Positions 15,004-22,641 of a stretch of DNA of 40,095 nt are shown here, in pieces (position 1 is the first letter of the stretch; the number at the start of each line of letters is the position of its first letter). The notes beneath the pieces were generated by a model, which had not been told where the DNA came from, did no database searches, and saw only the letters and a list, made by a program, of their open reading frames with translations. The DNA comes from Patescibacteria group bacterium (GTDB taxonomy: Bacteria > Patescibacteriota > Minisyncoccia > RBG-13-40-8-A): NCBI GenBank assembly GCA_022705575.1, contig JAKJED010000005.1:1-40095 (forward strand), given 5' to 3'. The position numbers and the translations under genes were made by a program.

Positions 15004-15123
15004 TTTAAAATTTATTTTATACTGAGACAATCTCGGAGTCCCGATCGCAATCAGGATGAAAGTTAGTGTGATTGCTACAATTTGAGCAATCAGCACGTGT
15101 CGACATATAAAATAAATTTTAAA
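15004..15123. repeat. 120-bp structured repeat element, copy 1
   Basis: The element is bounded by a perfect 18-bp inverted repeat (TTTAAAATTTATTTTATA at 15004-15021 and its complement at 15106-15123). The interior is richer in G+C than its surroundings and can form GAGA-caa-TCTC and a TGATTGCT/AGCAATCA stem. A second copy of identical length is at 18183-18302. It fills the divergent spacer between ruvA and truB and carries no ORF. It could be a MITE-like element or a structured RNA/regulatory module. Confidence 0.85.
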
Positions 15124-15161
15124 TCTCAATCTAATAATAACTCTTGGGACAATTTAAATCA

Positions 15162-15860
15162 ATGGACGGAATATTAATTATCAACAAACCTGCCGGTCCA
15201 ACCTCATACGACATCGTAGATCAAATCAAAAAAATCACTCGCACAAAAAAAGTTGGCCATGCCGGAACATTAGACCCCTTTGCTCAAGGTGTGCTTATAA
15301 TTTTAATAAATCAAGCAACTAAATTGCAAACAAAATTTATGGATATGCCGAAAACATATATCGGCACATTAAAATTAGGAGAAACGAGCAATACATACGA
15401 TCCTGAAGGAAAAATCATGCAATCATCAAGAAACAACGGCCAAACAAATCCTAATTATCAAATTCCCAGCATCCAAACAGTTAAAAATATCATAAATACT
15501 TTTATCGGGGAGATTGAACAAATCCCGCCAATTCATTCTGCAATTAAAGTTAACGGAGAAAGAGCTTACAAATTAGCATGGAAAGGCGAGAAACCAGAAC
15601 TAAAACCGCGAAAAATCAAAATTTACAATATTAAAATTTTAGACTACAAATGGCCATATCTTAAAATTGAAGTTAATTGCGGACGAGGAACATATATTCG
15701 AAGTTTAGCACATGACATTGGACAAAAACTTGATTGTGGCGCCTATTTACAAACACTGATTAGGACGAAAATCGGAAAATTTATCATTGAAAACTCAATC
15801 GCAGTCAATGATTTAAACTCGCAAAACTGGACAAAAAAAATAATTTCTGCTAATCTGTAA
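15162..15860 (+). CDS. truB: tRNA pseudouridine-55 synthase TruB
   Basis: The start is the ATG at 15162 (MDGILIINKPAG), the standard TruB beginning; an in-frame TTG at 15144 only adds six residues. The catalytic aspartate is in HAGTLDPFAQGVL (near residue 40). Further family blocks are KTYIGTLKLGETSNTYD, QIPPIHSAIKVNGERAYKLAW and VNCGRGTYIRSLAHDIG. The enzyme converts U55 of tRNA to pseudouridine in the T loop. The C-terminal PUA domain is absent, as is common for short TruB forms. rpsT follows after 2 bases, so the two are co-transcribed. Confidence 0.96.
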   Translation: MDGILIINKPAGPTSYDIVDQIKKITRTKKVGHAGTLDPFAQGVLIILINQATKLQTKFMDMPKTYIGTLKLGETSNTYDPEGKIMQSSRNNGQTNPNYQIPSIQTVKNIINTFIGEIEQIPPIHSAIKVNGERAYKLAWKGEKPELKPRKIKIYNIKILDYKWPYLKIEVNCGRGTYIRSLAHDIGQKLDCGAYLQTLIRTKIGKFIIENSIAVNDLNSQNWTKKIISANL

Positions 15861-15862
15861 AC

Positions 15863-16156
15863 ATGCCGATAAAAAAATCAGCGAAAAAAGCATTAAGACA
15901 AAATAAAACTCGGAGACAAAGAAATCTCCGCCGTCTTGATGTTTCACGCAACATAATTAAAAAAATCAAAAAAATAGTTGAAGAAGGAAAAAGAGCTGCC
16001 CAAAAAGGCGAATCCCGCCCATGGCAAGAAGAAGCAAACAAACTTCTTCCTTTAGCTTATAAAGCAATCGATAAAGCTGCGAAAACCGGAGTAATCAAAA
16101 AAAATACTTCTGCAAGAAAAAAATCAAGATTAACAAAATTTATCAACAAAAAATAG
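15863..16156 (+). CDS. rpsT: 30S ribosomal protein S20
   Basis: The 97-residue basic protein has the S20 pattern: MPIKKSAKKALRQNKTRRQRNL at the start, a long helical middle, and LPLAYKAIDKAAKTGVIKKNTSARKKSRL near the end. S20 binds 16S rRNA early in 30S assembly. It starts 2 bases after truB and is followed by a strong terminator. Confidence 0.96.
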   Translation: MPIKKSAKKALRQNKTRRQRNLRRLDVSRNIIKKIKKIVEEGKRAAQKGESRPWQEEANKLLPLAYKAIDKAAKTGVIKKNTSARKKSRLTKFINKK

Positions 16157-16161
16157 GTACC

Positions 16162-16188
16162 AATCCCGCCTTTGGCGGGATTTTGTTT
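16162..16188 (+). terminator. Rho-independent terminator of truB-rpsT
   Basis: The 9-bp stem AATCCCGCC/GGCGGGATT (16162-16170 and 16174-16182) with a TTT loop is followed by TTGTTT. It ends exactly where the convergent holA gene stops. Confidence 0.85.
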
Positions 16189-17125
16189 ACAACCCGAAAA
16201 TAACCAATTCCAGCGCAGTCTGAACATTGGTTTTTCCTAATTTTGATTCAAAATCTATTATCATTAACTGACGATAGATTTTTTTTAATTCTTCATAAGT
16301 AAAATTATGCGCCTGTTGTTCGCTCTTTCTTGCCACAAAAGGATTTAATCCCAACAATTCGATTGCTTTTGTTGTTTTAATTTTGATTAAATTCCTAAAC
16401 TGATAAGCGATCATAGACAATAAATAATACAAATCAGCCCCCTCATCAATATGTTGATTGAATAGTTTTAATGCCTTGGATTTATTTTTATATCCAATCG
16501 CATCAACTAAATCAAAAATCTTTAAATCGATTTCCGGACCAATAAATAATTCTACGCTTTCATGGCGTATGGTCGGATTATAGGCAACAAGTTTATTTAA
16601 TTCGTTAGACATGCGCCACAAATCATTTCCAACCCATTCTGCAAGTTTTTCCACGGCGGAATTATCTATTGATGCTTTTTGATTTGCTACAAATTCTTTT
16701 ATCCATTGCTTAACTTTCGCCGGCTCCAATAATTTAAATTCTTTATATTCGGCTCTGGACTTCAAATATTTTTGAAGTCCATCCGCCGACGAGACGGATT
16801 TTCCGTTCACTTCATCCGCCCAAAAAACAATGGTTATATTTTCGTTTTTATCAATTTTTGATTTTTTCAAAAATTCTAATATCTCTCCCTGCTTATCATT
16901 GTTTAGATCGAAAATATTATCAATAATCATCATTTTTGCGGTGCTAAACATTGGAATTGTGTTTATGGTTTTTTTTAATTCTTCAAAAATATCAATTTGC
17001 TTATCGCTTGCATCAATTCTAACAAAATCCAACCATTCAACGTTGGATTGTTTATTTTTTTCAATCATTTTTCTCAATTCTTCCTTAGATCTATATGTGT
17101 CTTGTCCGTATAAAAATATAATCAT
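16187..17125 (-). CDS. holA: DNA polymerase III delta subunit (clamp loader)
   Basis: The 312-residue protein starts MIIFLYGQDTYRSKEEL and continues in HolA style (PMFSTAKMMIIDN, ITIVFWADEVNGKS, LLEPAKVKQWIKEFV, VEKLAEWVGNDLWRMSNELNKLV, and YYLLSMIAYQFRNLIKI). The delta subunit opens the beta clamp (DnaN, also in this window). It is slightly shorter than typical (about 340). Residues about 110-123 (SVSSADGLQKYLKS) are encoded by two adjacent palindromes and look inserted into an otherwise conserved region. It follows the DUF3048 gene by one base. Confidence 0.9.
   Translation of the reverse strand: MIIFLYGQDTYRSKEELRKMIEKNKQSNVEWLDFVRIDASDKQIDIFEELKKTINTIPMFSTAKMMIIDNIFDLNNDKQGEILEFLKKSKIDKNENITIVFWADEVNGKSVSSADGLQKYLKSRAEYKEFKLLEPAKVKQWIKEFVANQKASIDNSAVEKLAEWVGNDLWRMSNELNKLVAYNPTIRHESVELFIGPEIDLKIFDLVDAIGYKNKSKALKLFNQHIDEGADLYYLLSMIAYQFRNLIKIKTTKAIELLGLNPFVARKSEQQAHNFTYEELKKIYRQLMIIDFESKLGKTNVQTALELVIFGL
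16757..16799. repeat. Double-palindrome in-frame insertion inside holA
   Basis: The arms GGACTTCAAA (16757-16766) and TTTGAAGTCC (16771-16780) form one hairpin. ATCCG (16781-16785) and CGGAT (16795-16799) form a second, immediately adjacent. The whole 43-bp block is translated within holA. Confidence 0.75.
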
Positions 17126-17126
17126 A

Positions 17127-18167
17127 TTAAAACACCTCCCACTTAACCTCTGTATTCGGCTCGACGATTTCTATCCAAATTTTGCCCGGCATAAATTCTA
17201 TTTCTTTACCATTTTCGTTATAAAATGTAAGTTTTGAGTCCGTATAATTTCCTTTCTTCCTCCATGTTCCTTTAATTTCTTCTCCGTTTTGATAAATTTT
17301 TGCCTCTCCTTCTCCCTGCGCACTAACTTCATTATAATTCGGTTCCTCAATCATATGCGATTCGGCACGCATTACTGCAACTACCGCAACTTCAACCTGA
17401 TTGCCGTTATTTTTATCCGTTTCCCGTAAATTTGTTCTGTATCTTTGATAAATATTTTCTTCTTTATTATAAGCATACGAAACCCTAAATTCTCCGCCAT
17501 AACCAATAGTTAACTTTCCGCCAATATTCGGGCTTTGTAATTTTGACTCTGATTTTTTAAGATGCGGATAGCCCAAAAAATTATTTTCTAAACTATATTT
17601 GAATTTTTCAGCGCCATTAATTAATCGCTCCAAAGATGTAAAACCATTATACGGCGGTTCTTTGTCTGAAGTACGGTAGTATATCTGATATTGATCAGTC
17701 ATGGCATCAATATTGTCAATAATTCCTTTGTTTAAGTAATCGTAAGCAAAATGCGAACCGCCCCAGTGAGCATAAATCGCATCAAATCCTAATGCCAAAG
17801 GAATATAATCATGACGCGCGCTGCGCACAGAGCCGATTTCTTCGGGCGTTTCACAACCAAATATTGCCATTAAACGCGTGATTCCTCCGGTAATTACCGG
17901 CATTTCAATAACCACGTCTGCTTGGCTAATTCCGGATAATGGTCGATTAATGGCGTCGTTCGCCATCATTACTGCAATCGGTCTGCGATTATAGTTTTCG
18001 CATTTTTGACCGGTAATGGGGCTGATTCCTGTGCCATTTTTTGGTTTTTCCTGCTGATTATTGTTTTCACCAACAATATCCACTTTTCTGCTTCCAAAAA
18101 ACCAAAAAATTGCTCCAATAATCGCCAATATAACTATAATTATTAGAATTATTTTAATTTTTTTCAT
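17127..18167 (-). CDS. DUF3048 (YerB-like) membrane-anchored protein
   Basis: The 346-residue protein has an N-terminal membrane helix (residues about 5-24). The rest is the DUF3048 pattern: RRPIAVMMANDAINRPLSG, ADVVIEMPVITGGITRLMAIF, IGSVRSARHDYIPLALGFDAIYAHWGGS, and in the second half FRVSYAYN and WRKKGNYTDSKLTFYNENGKEIEFMPGKIWIEIV. Members such as Bacillus YerB sit outside the membrane and have no settled function. There is no lipobox cysteine, so it is anchored by the helix. It is probably co-transcribed with holA (1-base spacing). Confidence 0.85.
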   Translation of the reverse strand: MKKIKIILIIIVILAIIGAIFWFFGSRKVDIVGENNNQQEKPKNGTGISPITGQKCENYNRRPIAVMMANDAINRPLSGISQADVVIEMPVITGGITRLMAIFGCETPEEIGSVRSARHDYIPLALGFDAIYAHWGGSHFAYDYLNKGIIDNIDAMTDQYQIYYRTSDKEPPYNGFTSLERLINGAEKFKYSLENNFLGYPHLKKSESKLQSPNIGGKLTIGYGGEFRVSYAYNKEENIYQRYRTNLRETDKNNGNQVEVAVVAVMRAESHMIEEPNYNEVSAQGEGEAKIYQNGEEIKGTWRKKGNYTDSKLTFYNENGKEIEFMPGKIWIEIVEPNTEVKWEVF

Positions 18168-18182
18168 ACAAAATTAGATTAT

Positions 18183-18302
18183 TTCAAAATTTATTTTATA
18201 CTGAGACAATCTCGGAGTCCCGATCGCAATCAGGATGAAAGTTAGTGTGATTGCTACAACTTGAGCAATCAACACGTGTCGACATATAAAATAAATTTTG
18301 AA
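18183..18302. repeat. 120-bp structured repeat element, copy 2
   Basis: It is the same length as copy 1 (15004-15123), with very few substitutions. The 18-bp terminal repeat is TTCAAAATTTATTTTATA plus its perfect complement: the third base pair changed on both sides relative to copy 1. The other two differences lie in a hairpin loop and in a bulge. It sits between mutM and the DUF3048 gene. Confidence 0.85.
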
Positions 18303-18336
18303 GGGATAACAAAGGGGCCCAAAGGGAATCAAAGAA

Positions 18337-19137
18337 CTATCGCTGACACTTTGGGCAAAAGTAAGTACCCCTGCCACCCAAAGAAATTCTTTTTATTGTT
18401 CCTTTGCATCGAAAACATTTTTCTCCTTTGCGATCATACACTTTAATAAATTTCATATAATCTCCCTTATTCCCTGACACCCGCACATAATCATCAACCG
18501 ATGAACCGCCGTATTTTATGGCTTTAGATAAAATATTTTTAATCTCTTTAAACAATAATTCTTTTTCTTTGTCTGATAATTTATTTACTTGCCTTCGCGG
18601 GTCAATTTTTGTTTTAAATAATACTTCGTTAGCGTATAAATTTCCAATTCCAGAAATAAATTTTTGATCCATAAGCAAAACCTTAATCTTGGTCTTGCGT
18701 TTTTTTAATAATTCTTTAAATTGTGTTGTGTTAATTTCAAATGGCTCTGGCCCGAGTTCTTGGATAAATTTTAATTTTCTCCAATCATCAACAATCCTTA
18801 ATTCGCCGAATAAACGTAAATCATTAAAATCCAAAATTTTGCCATCAAAAAATTTAAAACTCACCCTACTCTTTTGCGCATTTCCTGGCCATATCAATTG
18901 ACCGGTCATTTTTAAATGCACGGTCCAATATCTTCCAGAAGATAATTTAAAAATTAATAATTTTCCTTTTCTGATTATTTTTTTAATTTTAACATTCTTT
19001 AATTCTTTAATAAACTTTTCTTTTTTCGGCTCTTTAATAACTTTTGGATTATTAACAATAACATCAACAATTTTTTTGTTGATGATTGTTTTTTCCAATT
19101 CTCGTTTAATTGTTTCCACTTCCGGCAATTCCGGCAT
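18337..19137 (-). CDS. mutM: Formamidopyrimidine-DNA glycosylase (Fpg/MutM)
   Basis: The protein begins MPELPEVETIKREL with the catalytic N-terminal Pro2 and Glu3. A lysine in the beta2-3 region and the helix-two-turn-helix (DQKFISGIGNLYANEVLF) follow. The zinc finger closes the protein (CFRCKGTIKRISLGGRGTYFCPKCQ). It removes oxidised purines such as 8-oxoguanine. The 266-residue length is normal. It lies 6 bases after the Pol I-type exonuclease gene, echoing the polA-mutM order of many bacteria. Confidence 0.96.
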   Translation of the reverse strand: MPELPEVETIKRELEKTIINKKIVDVIVNNPKVIKEPKKEKFIKELKNVKIKKIIRKGKLLIFKLSSGRYWTVHLKMTGQLIWPGNAQKSRVSFKFFDGKILDFNDLRLFGELRIVDDWRKLKFIQELGPEPFEINTTQFKELLKKRKTKIKVLLMDQKFISGIGNLYANEVLFKTKIDPRRQVNKLSDKEKELLFKEIKNILSKAIKYGGSSVDDYVRVSGNKGDYMKFIKVYDRKGEKCFRCKGTIKRISLGGRGTYFCPKCQR

Positions 19138-19143
19138 ATGATT

Positions 19144-20058
19144 TTATAATAAATTTTGTTGTTTAGCTTTTATTTCTGGCCTTTTTGGGGGTTCGCCGCC
19201 AGGAAGACGACGCAATAATGAATGAAAGCCGAGCTCTTCAAATAAAGCTCTGATTTTTTCCATATCAAAATGATTTTGCCAATCAAGTTCTTTTAAACTA
19301 ATTTTAATCGGTACATTCAGACGAATCGTTCCTAATCTTTTACTAAAAAATGCCATTTGCTTATCTTTCTTTAATTTTTCCATGACATTTTTGCTTTTGA
19401 CTTTATCTACGTTTTTATACAAATTTTCTAAAGTTTCAAATTCCTTCAAAAGAGAGGTGGCGGTTATTTCTCCGATTCCTTTTACGCCCGGGATATTATC
19501 TGATGAGTCTCCGCGCAATGCCTTATAATCAATCATTTGGCTTACTTTTAGGCCATATCTTTCTTCAACTTCCTTCTCGCCATAAATAATTGTGTCATTT
19601 AGACCCTTTTTCATTGTATAAACCCGAATATTGTCGTCAATTAATTGTAATGTGTCCAAATCGCCAGTGATAATTAAAATATCAATTTCTTTGTTGGCGT
19701 ATTTTTTGGCAACAGTGCCAATAATATCATCTGCCTCAAATCCTTCTTTTTCTAAGATTGGAACGCCAAAGGCGGTCAAAACATCTTTTGTTTTTGGAAT
19801 TTGCGCATACAATTCGTCTGGCGCTTTCACTCTTTTGGCTTTATACTGGTCGTATTCTATGTGCCTGAATGTCGGCGCTGCCAGATCAAATGTGGCGACC
19901 ATATAATCCGGCTTCAATTCATTAATCACTTTTATCAAGACAGAAGAAAATCCATAAACCGCATTAGTCATTTCGCCTTTTCTATTCGTTAAAGGAGGCA
20001 GGGCATGAAAACTTCTGTGCACAATCGCATTTCCATCGATTAAAATTAGTTTTTTCAT
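19144..20058 (-). CDS. 5'-3' exonuclease, stand-alone Pol I N-terminal domain
   Basis: The start is the ATG at 20058 (MKKLILIDGNAIVHRSFHAL); a TTG two codons upstream would overlap tsaE. The 304-residue product covers the whole FEN/Pol I exonuclease domain: DGNAIVHRSF, VATFDLAAPTFRH, KEGFEADDIIGTVAKKY, IITGDLDTLQLI, DYKALRGDSSDNIPGVKGIG. It ends at the position where the 3'-5' exonuclease/Klenow part of Pol I would begin (LLRRLPGGE). The enzyme would remove RNA primers and flaps. The stop is followed at once by mutM, so the polymerase part is not simply displaced downstream. It may be encoded elsewhere or absent. Confidence 0.92.
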   Translation of the reverse strand: MKKLILIDGNAIVHRSFHALPPLTNRKGEMTNAVYGFSSVLIKVINELKPDYMVATFDLAAPTFRHIEYDQYKAKRVKAPDELYAQIPKTKDVLTAFGVPILEKEGFEADDIIGTVAKKYANKEIDILIITGDLDTLQLIDDNIRVYTMKKGLNDTIIYGEKEVEERYGLKVSQMIDYKALRGDSSDNIPGVKGIGEITATSLLKEFETLENLYKNVDKVKSKNVMEKLKKDKQMAFFSKRLGTIRLNVPIKISLKELDWQNHFDMEKIRALFEELGFHSLLRRLPGGEPPKRPEIKAKQQNLL

Positions 20059-20060
20059 AA

Positions 20061-20486
20061 TCAACTGATTTCTATTTTTCTTTTGTTGTTCGGCAGAATT
20101 TTAAATTTAATCCAAATCGTGTCTTTGGGAAGAACTTTTTTAATTTTTTCCGCCCATTCGATTGCAATAATATTCTTCGGTTCATTGATTATTTCTGCAA
20201 AATCCAGAGCCAAAACATCTTTATGGTCTTTTATTCGATAACAATCTAAATGATATAGATTGCCGTATTTTTTCATTAAAACAAAAGTTGGGCTGGTTAA
20301 ACGACCTCTAATCCCCAGTCCTTTTGTAAATGACTGAATAAAGGTTGTCTTTCCTGCGCCTAAATTGCCAACAAACCCAAAAACCAACGCCTGTTTCTTA
20401 TTATTTTTATATTTCAAAATTTCTTTCGCTAACATTTTCGCCAAATTCTCGGTTTGTTTTTTGTTTTGCACCAAAAATGTTTCCAT
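20061..20486 (-). CDS. tsaE: tRNA threonylcarbamoyladenosine biosynthesis ATPase TsaE
   Basis: The 141-residue protein has the P-loop GNLGAGKTTF (residues 41-50), SPTFVLMKKYGNLYHLDCYRI, and the IIAIEWAEKI block typical of TsaE. It supports the TsaB-TsaD complex in making t6A37 on ANN-decoding tRNAs. It heads a minus-strand run (tsaE, 5'-3' exonuclease, mutM) with 2- and 6-base spacings. It stops with TGA. Confidence 0.95.
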   Translation of the reverse strand: METFLVQNKKQTENLAKMLAKEILKYKNNKKQALVFGFVGNLGAGKTTFIQSFTKGLGIRGRLTSPTFVLMKKYGNLYHLDCYRIKDHKDVLALDFAEIINEPKNIIAIEWAEKIKKVLPKDTIWIKFKILPNNKRKIEIS

Positions 20487-20528
20487 ATACTTATATTAAC
20501 AAATTCCAACAGATAAAAAAAGGGCGAA

Positions 20529-20545
20529 CCCCGCCTTCGGCGGGG
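20529..20545. other. Strong hairpin in the tsaE/pilB divergent spacer
   Basis: CCCCGCC-ttc-GGCGGGG forms a 7-bp GC-only stem. A closely related hairpin (CCCCGC-catca-GCGGGG) stands at 22300-22316, past the other end of pilB, and both are followed by CAA on plus. This one is not directly followed by a T-run on either strand, so its role is open. Confidence 0.6.
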
Positions 20546-20550
20546 CAAAC

Positions 20551-20579
20551 TTGCAAAATTTTCTAATTTAAGATAAGAT
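20551..20579 (+). promoter_or_regulatory. Possible pilB promoter giving a leaderless message
   Basis: TTGCAA (20551-20556) and TAAGAT (20574-20579) are 17 bases apart. The expected start point falls at or next to the pilB ATG (20586). Both hexamers are imperfect. Confidence 0.35.
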
Positions 20580-20585
20580 TAGAAT

Positions 20586-22292
20586 ATGTCAATAAAAGAC
20601 GAAGGACAAAAACAAAAAGCAGAGGCCAAAATAAAATCACTCCATCGCGATGCTGAAGAACAAAAAGCTAAAAACCTAGCCGAAGAGCTGGGTTTTCCTT
20701 ATTTAGATTTACGAATTTCCACAATTGACGATGAAGCATTAACTATTTCCAACGAAAAAGACTCAAAAAACGCGGGAGCGGCAATTATTGAAGAAAAACA
20801 AAAAGAGCTTTTTGTTGTCGTTTTAGATCCACGCTTAAAAGAAACTTTAATTTTTGTTCAAAATCTCGAGAATAAAGGATATAAAGCAACAATAAATGTT
20901 GTTTCCTTAAGCAGCTTAAACAGAGTATGGAGCAGATTCCAACACGTTAAACCCGATAGAAAAGAAATTTCCAGAAAAGCCGAAATCAGCGCCGAAGAAT
21001 TAAAACAAATTGAAGGAGGAATAAATACCATTGAAGATTTGAAACAAAAATTGGAACAACCAAATTTATCGACAAGCGATCTGTTAAACATTGTTATGGC
21101 CGCAGGATTAAAATTAGAAGCATCAGATATACACCTTGAAAACGAATCAACAAACACAACCCGTTTAAGATATCGATTAGACGGAATTTTGCAAGACGCG
21201 GCAAACATTTCGTTATCAGCATACCAATTGTTACTTTCAAGAATAAAAATGCTTTCAGAATTAAAATTAAACGTGCACGATGTACCGCAAGACGGCAGAT
21301 TCAGTTTCAAATCTTCTGCCGAATCAGAAGAAAGCAAAGAAATCGAAATCAGAACCTCAATTATTCCCGCTAATTACGGAGAGAACATTGTTTTAAGAAT
21401 TTTAGACCCAAAAACAATTGGATTGGAAGTTGGGGATTTGGGCATTCAAGAATATGACTTTAAGATTATAACCGAAGAATTAAAAAAACCCAATGGCATG
21501 ATTATTACCACCGGCCCAACTGGTTCCGGTAAAACTACTTTATTGTATGCGTTTTTGAAAGCAGTAAACGATCCCGGCTCAAAAATTATTACACTTGAAG
21601 ACCCGATTGAATATCATCTCAAAGGAGTGGAACAAACGCAAGTTGATTCAGAAAAAGGATATACTTTTGCTTCTGGTTTGCGTTCTATTCTGCGCCAAGA
21701 CCCAGACACTATTCTTGTTGGAGAAATTCGTGACAATGAAACAGCAACAACCGCAATTAATGCTGCGCTTACGGGACATTTGGTGTTTTCTACCCTGCAT
21801 ACCAACGATGCGGCTGGAGCAATCCCGCGTCTAGTTGATATGAAAGTAAACCCAACCATGATTCCGCCAGCACTAAACCTGGTAATTGCACAAAGATTGT
21901 TAAGAAAGGTTTGTCCAAAATGTTCTCAAGAGATAAAACCAACCAAAGAAATCCTGCAAAAAATTCAAGACGAATTAAAAAATTTACCCGCCCGCGCCAG
22001 TGAAACGGTTAACATGGCAGGCAGACCAAAATTAGATGATATTAAAATTAAACAGGCATCGGGGCAAGGATGCGCTTATTGCAATTTTACGGGATACAAA
22101 GGAAGAGTCGGCGTTTTTGAACTATTTGTTGTTAACGATGCAATGGAAAAAGTTGTTTTGAAAACTCCGTCAATTGTTGAAATCAAAGAATCAGCAATAA
22201 AATCGGGGATGGTTTTAATGAAGCAAGATGGACTTTTAAAAGTATTGCAAGGAATTACTACGATGGAAGAAGTAGAAAGAATTTTAGGATAA
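20586..22292 (+). CDS. pilB: Type IV pilus assembly/secretion ATPase (PilB/GspE family)
   Basis: The 568-residue protein has a variable N-terminal domain (MshEN-like; LAEELGFPYLDL), then a hexameric ATPase core: the sheet region ASDIHLENE, the P-loop GPTGSGKTTLLY (about residues 313-324), an Asp box LEDPIEY, Walker B ILVGEIRDNETA and a His box THLVFSTLHTND-like segment. It also has the zinc tetracysteine pattern (CPKC ... CAYC). PilB powers pilus extension. No other pilus genes are in the window. CPR cells commonly use type IV pili for host contact (family knowledge). It ends beside the terminator of the opposite-strand RNA gene. Confidence 0.93.
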   Translation: MSIKDEGQKQKAEAKIKSLHRDAEEQKAKNLAEELGFPYLDLRISTIDDEALTISNEKDSKNAGAAIIEEKQKELFVVVLDPRLKETLIFVQNLENKGYKATINVVSLSSLNRVWSRFQHVKPDRKEISRKAEISAEELKQIEGGINTIEDLKQKLEQPNLSTSDLLNIVMAAGLKLEASDIHLENESTNTTRLRYRLDGILQDAANISLSAYQLLLSRIKMLSELKLNVHDVPQDGRFSFKSSAESEESKEIEIRTSIIPANYGENIVLRILDPKTIGLEVGDLGIQEYDFKIITEELKKPNGMIITTGPTGSGKTTLLYAFLKAVNDPGSKIITLEDPIEYHLKGVEQTQVDSEKGYTFASGLRSILRQDPDTILVGEIRDNETATTAINAALTGHLVFSTLHTNDAAGAIPRLVDMKVNPTMIPPALNLVIAQRLLRKVCPKCSQEIKPTKEILQKIQDELKNLPARASETVNMAGRPKLDDIKIKQASGQGCAYCNFTGYKGRVGVFELFVVNDAMEKVVLKTPSIVEIKESAIKSGMVLMKQDGLLKVLQGITTMEEVERILG

Positions 22293-22316
22293 TCAAAAAC
22301 CCCGCCATCAGCGGGG
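22293..22316 (-). terminator. Terminator of the minus-strand RNA gene
   Basis: Read on minus, CCCCGC (arm 22316-22311), a 5-base loop and GCGGGG (22305-22300) are followed by TTTTTG. On plus there is no T-run, so it terminates minus-strand transcription and not pilB. Confidence 0.8.
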
Positions 22317-22554
22317 CAAGCTCCTTCCCAATAATCTGTAGGCAAGTGACATCGGCTTAGGATCCGAAGTTTAGAAATTTTCCGAGGAATACTCCAGCTA
22401 AAACCTCAACAAGGAGGAAACCGGAATATCCTAAACTAAGAAAAGTTCCAAAGGGTAAATTTTAATAAAAAATTTTGGTTACCCTTATTGCCTACAGGTT
22501 ATTAGAAAGGAAGTATAAATAAAAATAGGTCATTTTTGCCTATTTCTATTCTCT
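22293..22554 (-). ncRNA. Structured non-coding RNA between ruvB and pilB (family unknown, 6S RNA possible)
   Basis: There is no ORF here, but there is a full RNA-gene architecture on the minus strand: a consensus promoter (22561-22589), a likely start near 22554 and a terminator at 22293-22316. The core is closed by a 16-bp helix (22330-22345 with 22488-22503, one G-U pair) extended by CTTCC/GGAAG (22324-22328 with 22509-22513), enclosing a core of about 190 nt. Inside are an AAGGGTAA/TTACCCTT hairpin (22451-22486), a 7-bp AGTTTAG/CTAAACT helix (22368-22374 with 22431-22437), TTCCG/CGGAA and a TCGG/CCGA hairpin. A 5' hairpin (AAATAGG/CCTATTT) precedes the core. Motifs of SRP RNA, RNase P RNA and tmRNA are not seen. 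Size, rod-like closing stem and strong promoter make 6S RNA the first family to test. Confidence 0.75.
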
Positions 22555-22560
22555 GTGCTT

Positions 22561-22589
22561 ATTATAGCAGAGAAAAATAACCTTGTCAA
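22561..22589 (-). promoter_or_regulatory. Consensus sigma70 promoter of the RNA gene
   Basis: On minus, a perfect -35 TTGACA (22589-22584), a 17-base spacer and a perfect -10 TATAAT (22566-22561). It points away from ruvB, toward the structured RNA. Confidence 0.88.
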
Positions 22590-22641
22590 TAGCAAGTCCG
22601 CATTTTTAATATTTGGTATTTAATTTTTAGATTTTGATACT

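Noticed and set aside
18174-18377. 67-codon minus frame across the second 120-bp element
   Set aside because: It spans the repeat and the end of mutM, and no equivalent frame is supported in the first copy.
22293-22554. SRP RNA, RNase P RNA or tmRNA in the spacer between pilB and ruvB
   Set aside because: The conserved SRP tetraloop region, the RNase P core words and a tRNA-like end with CCA were not found on either strand.
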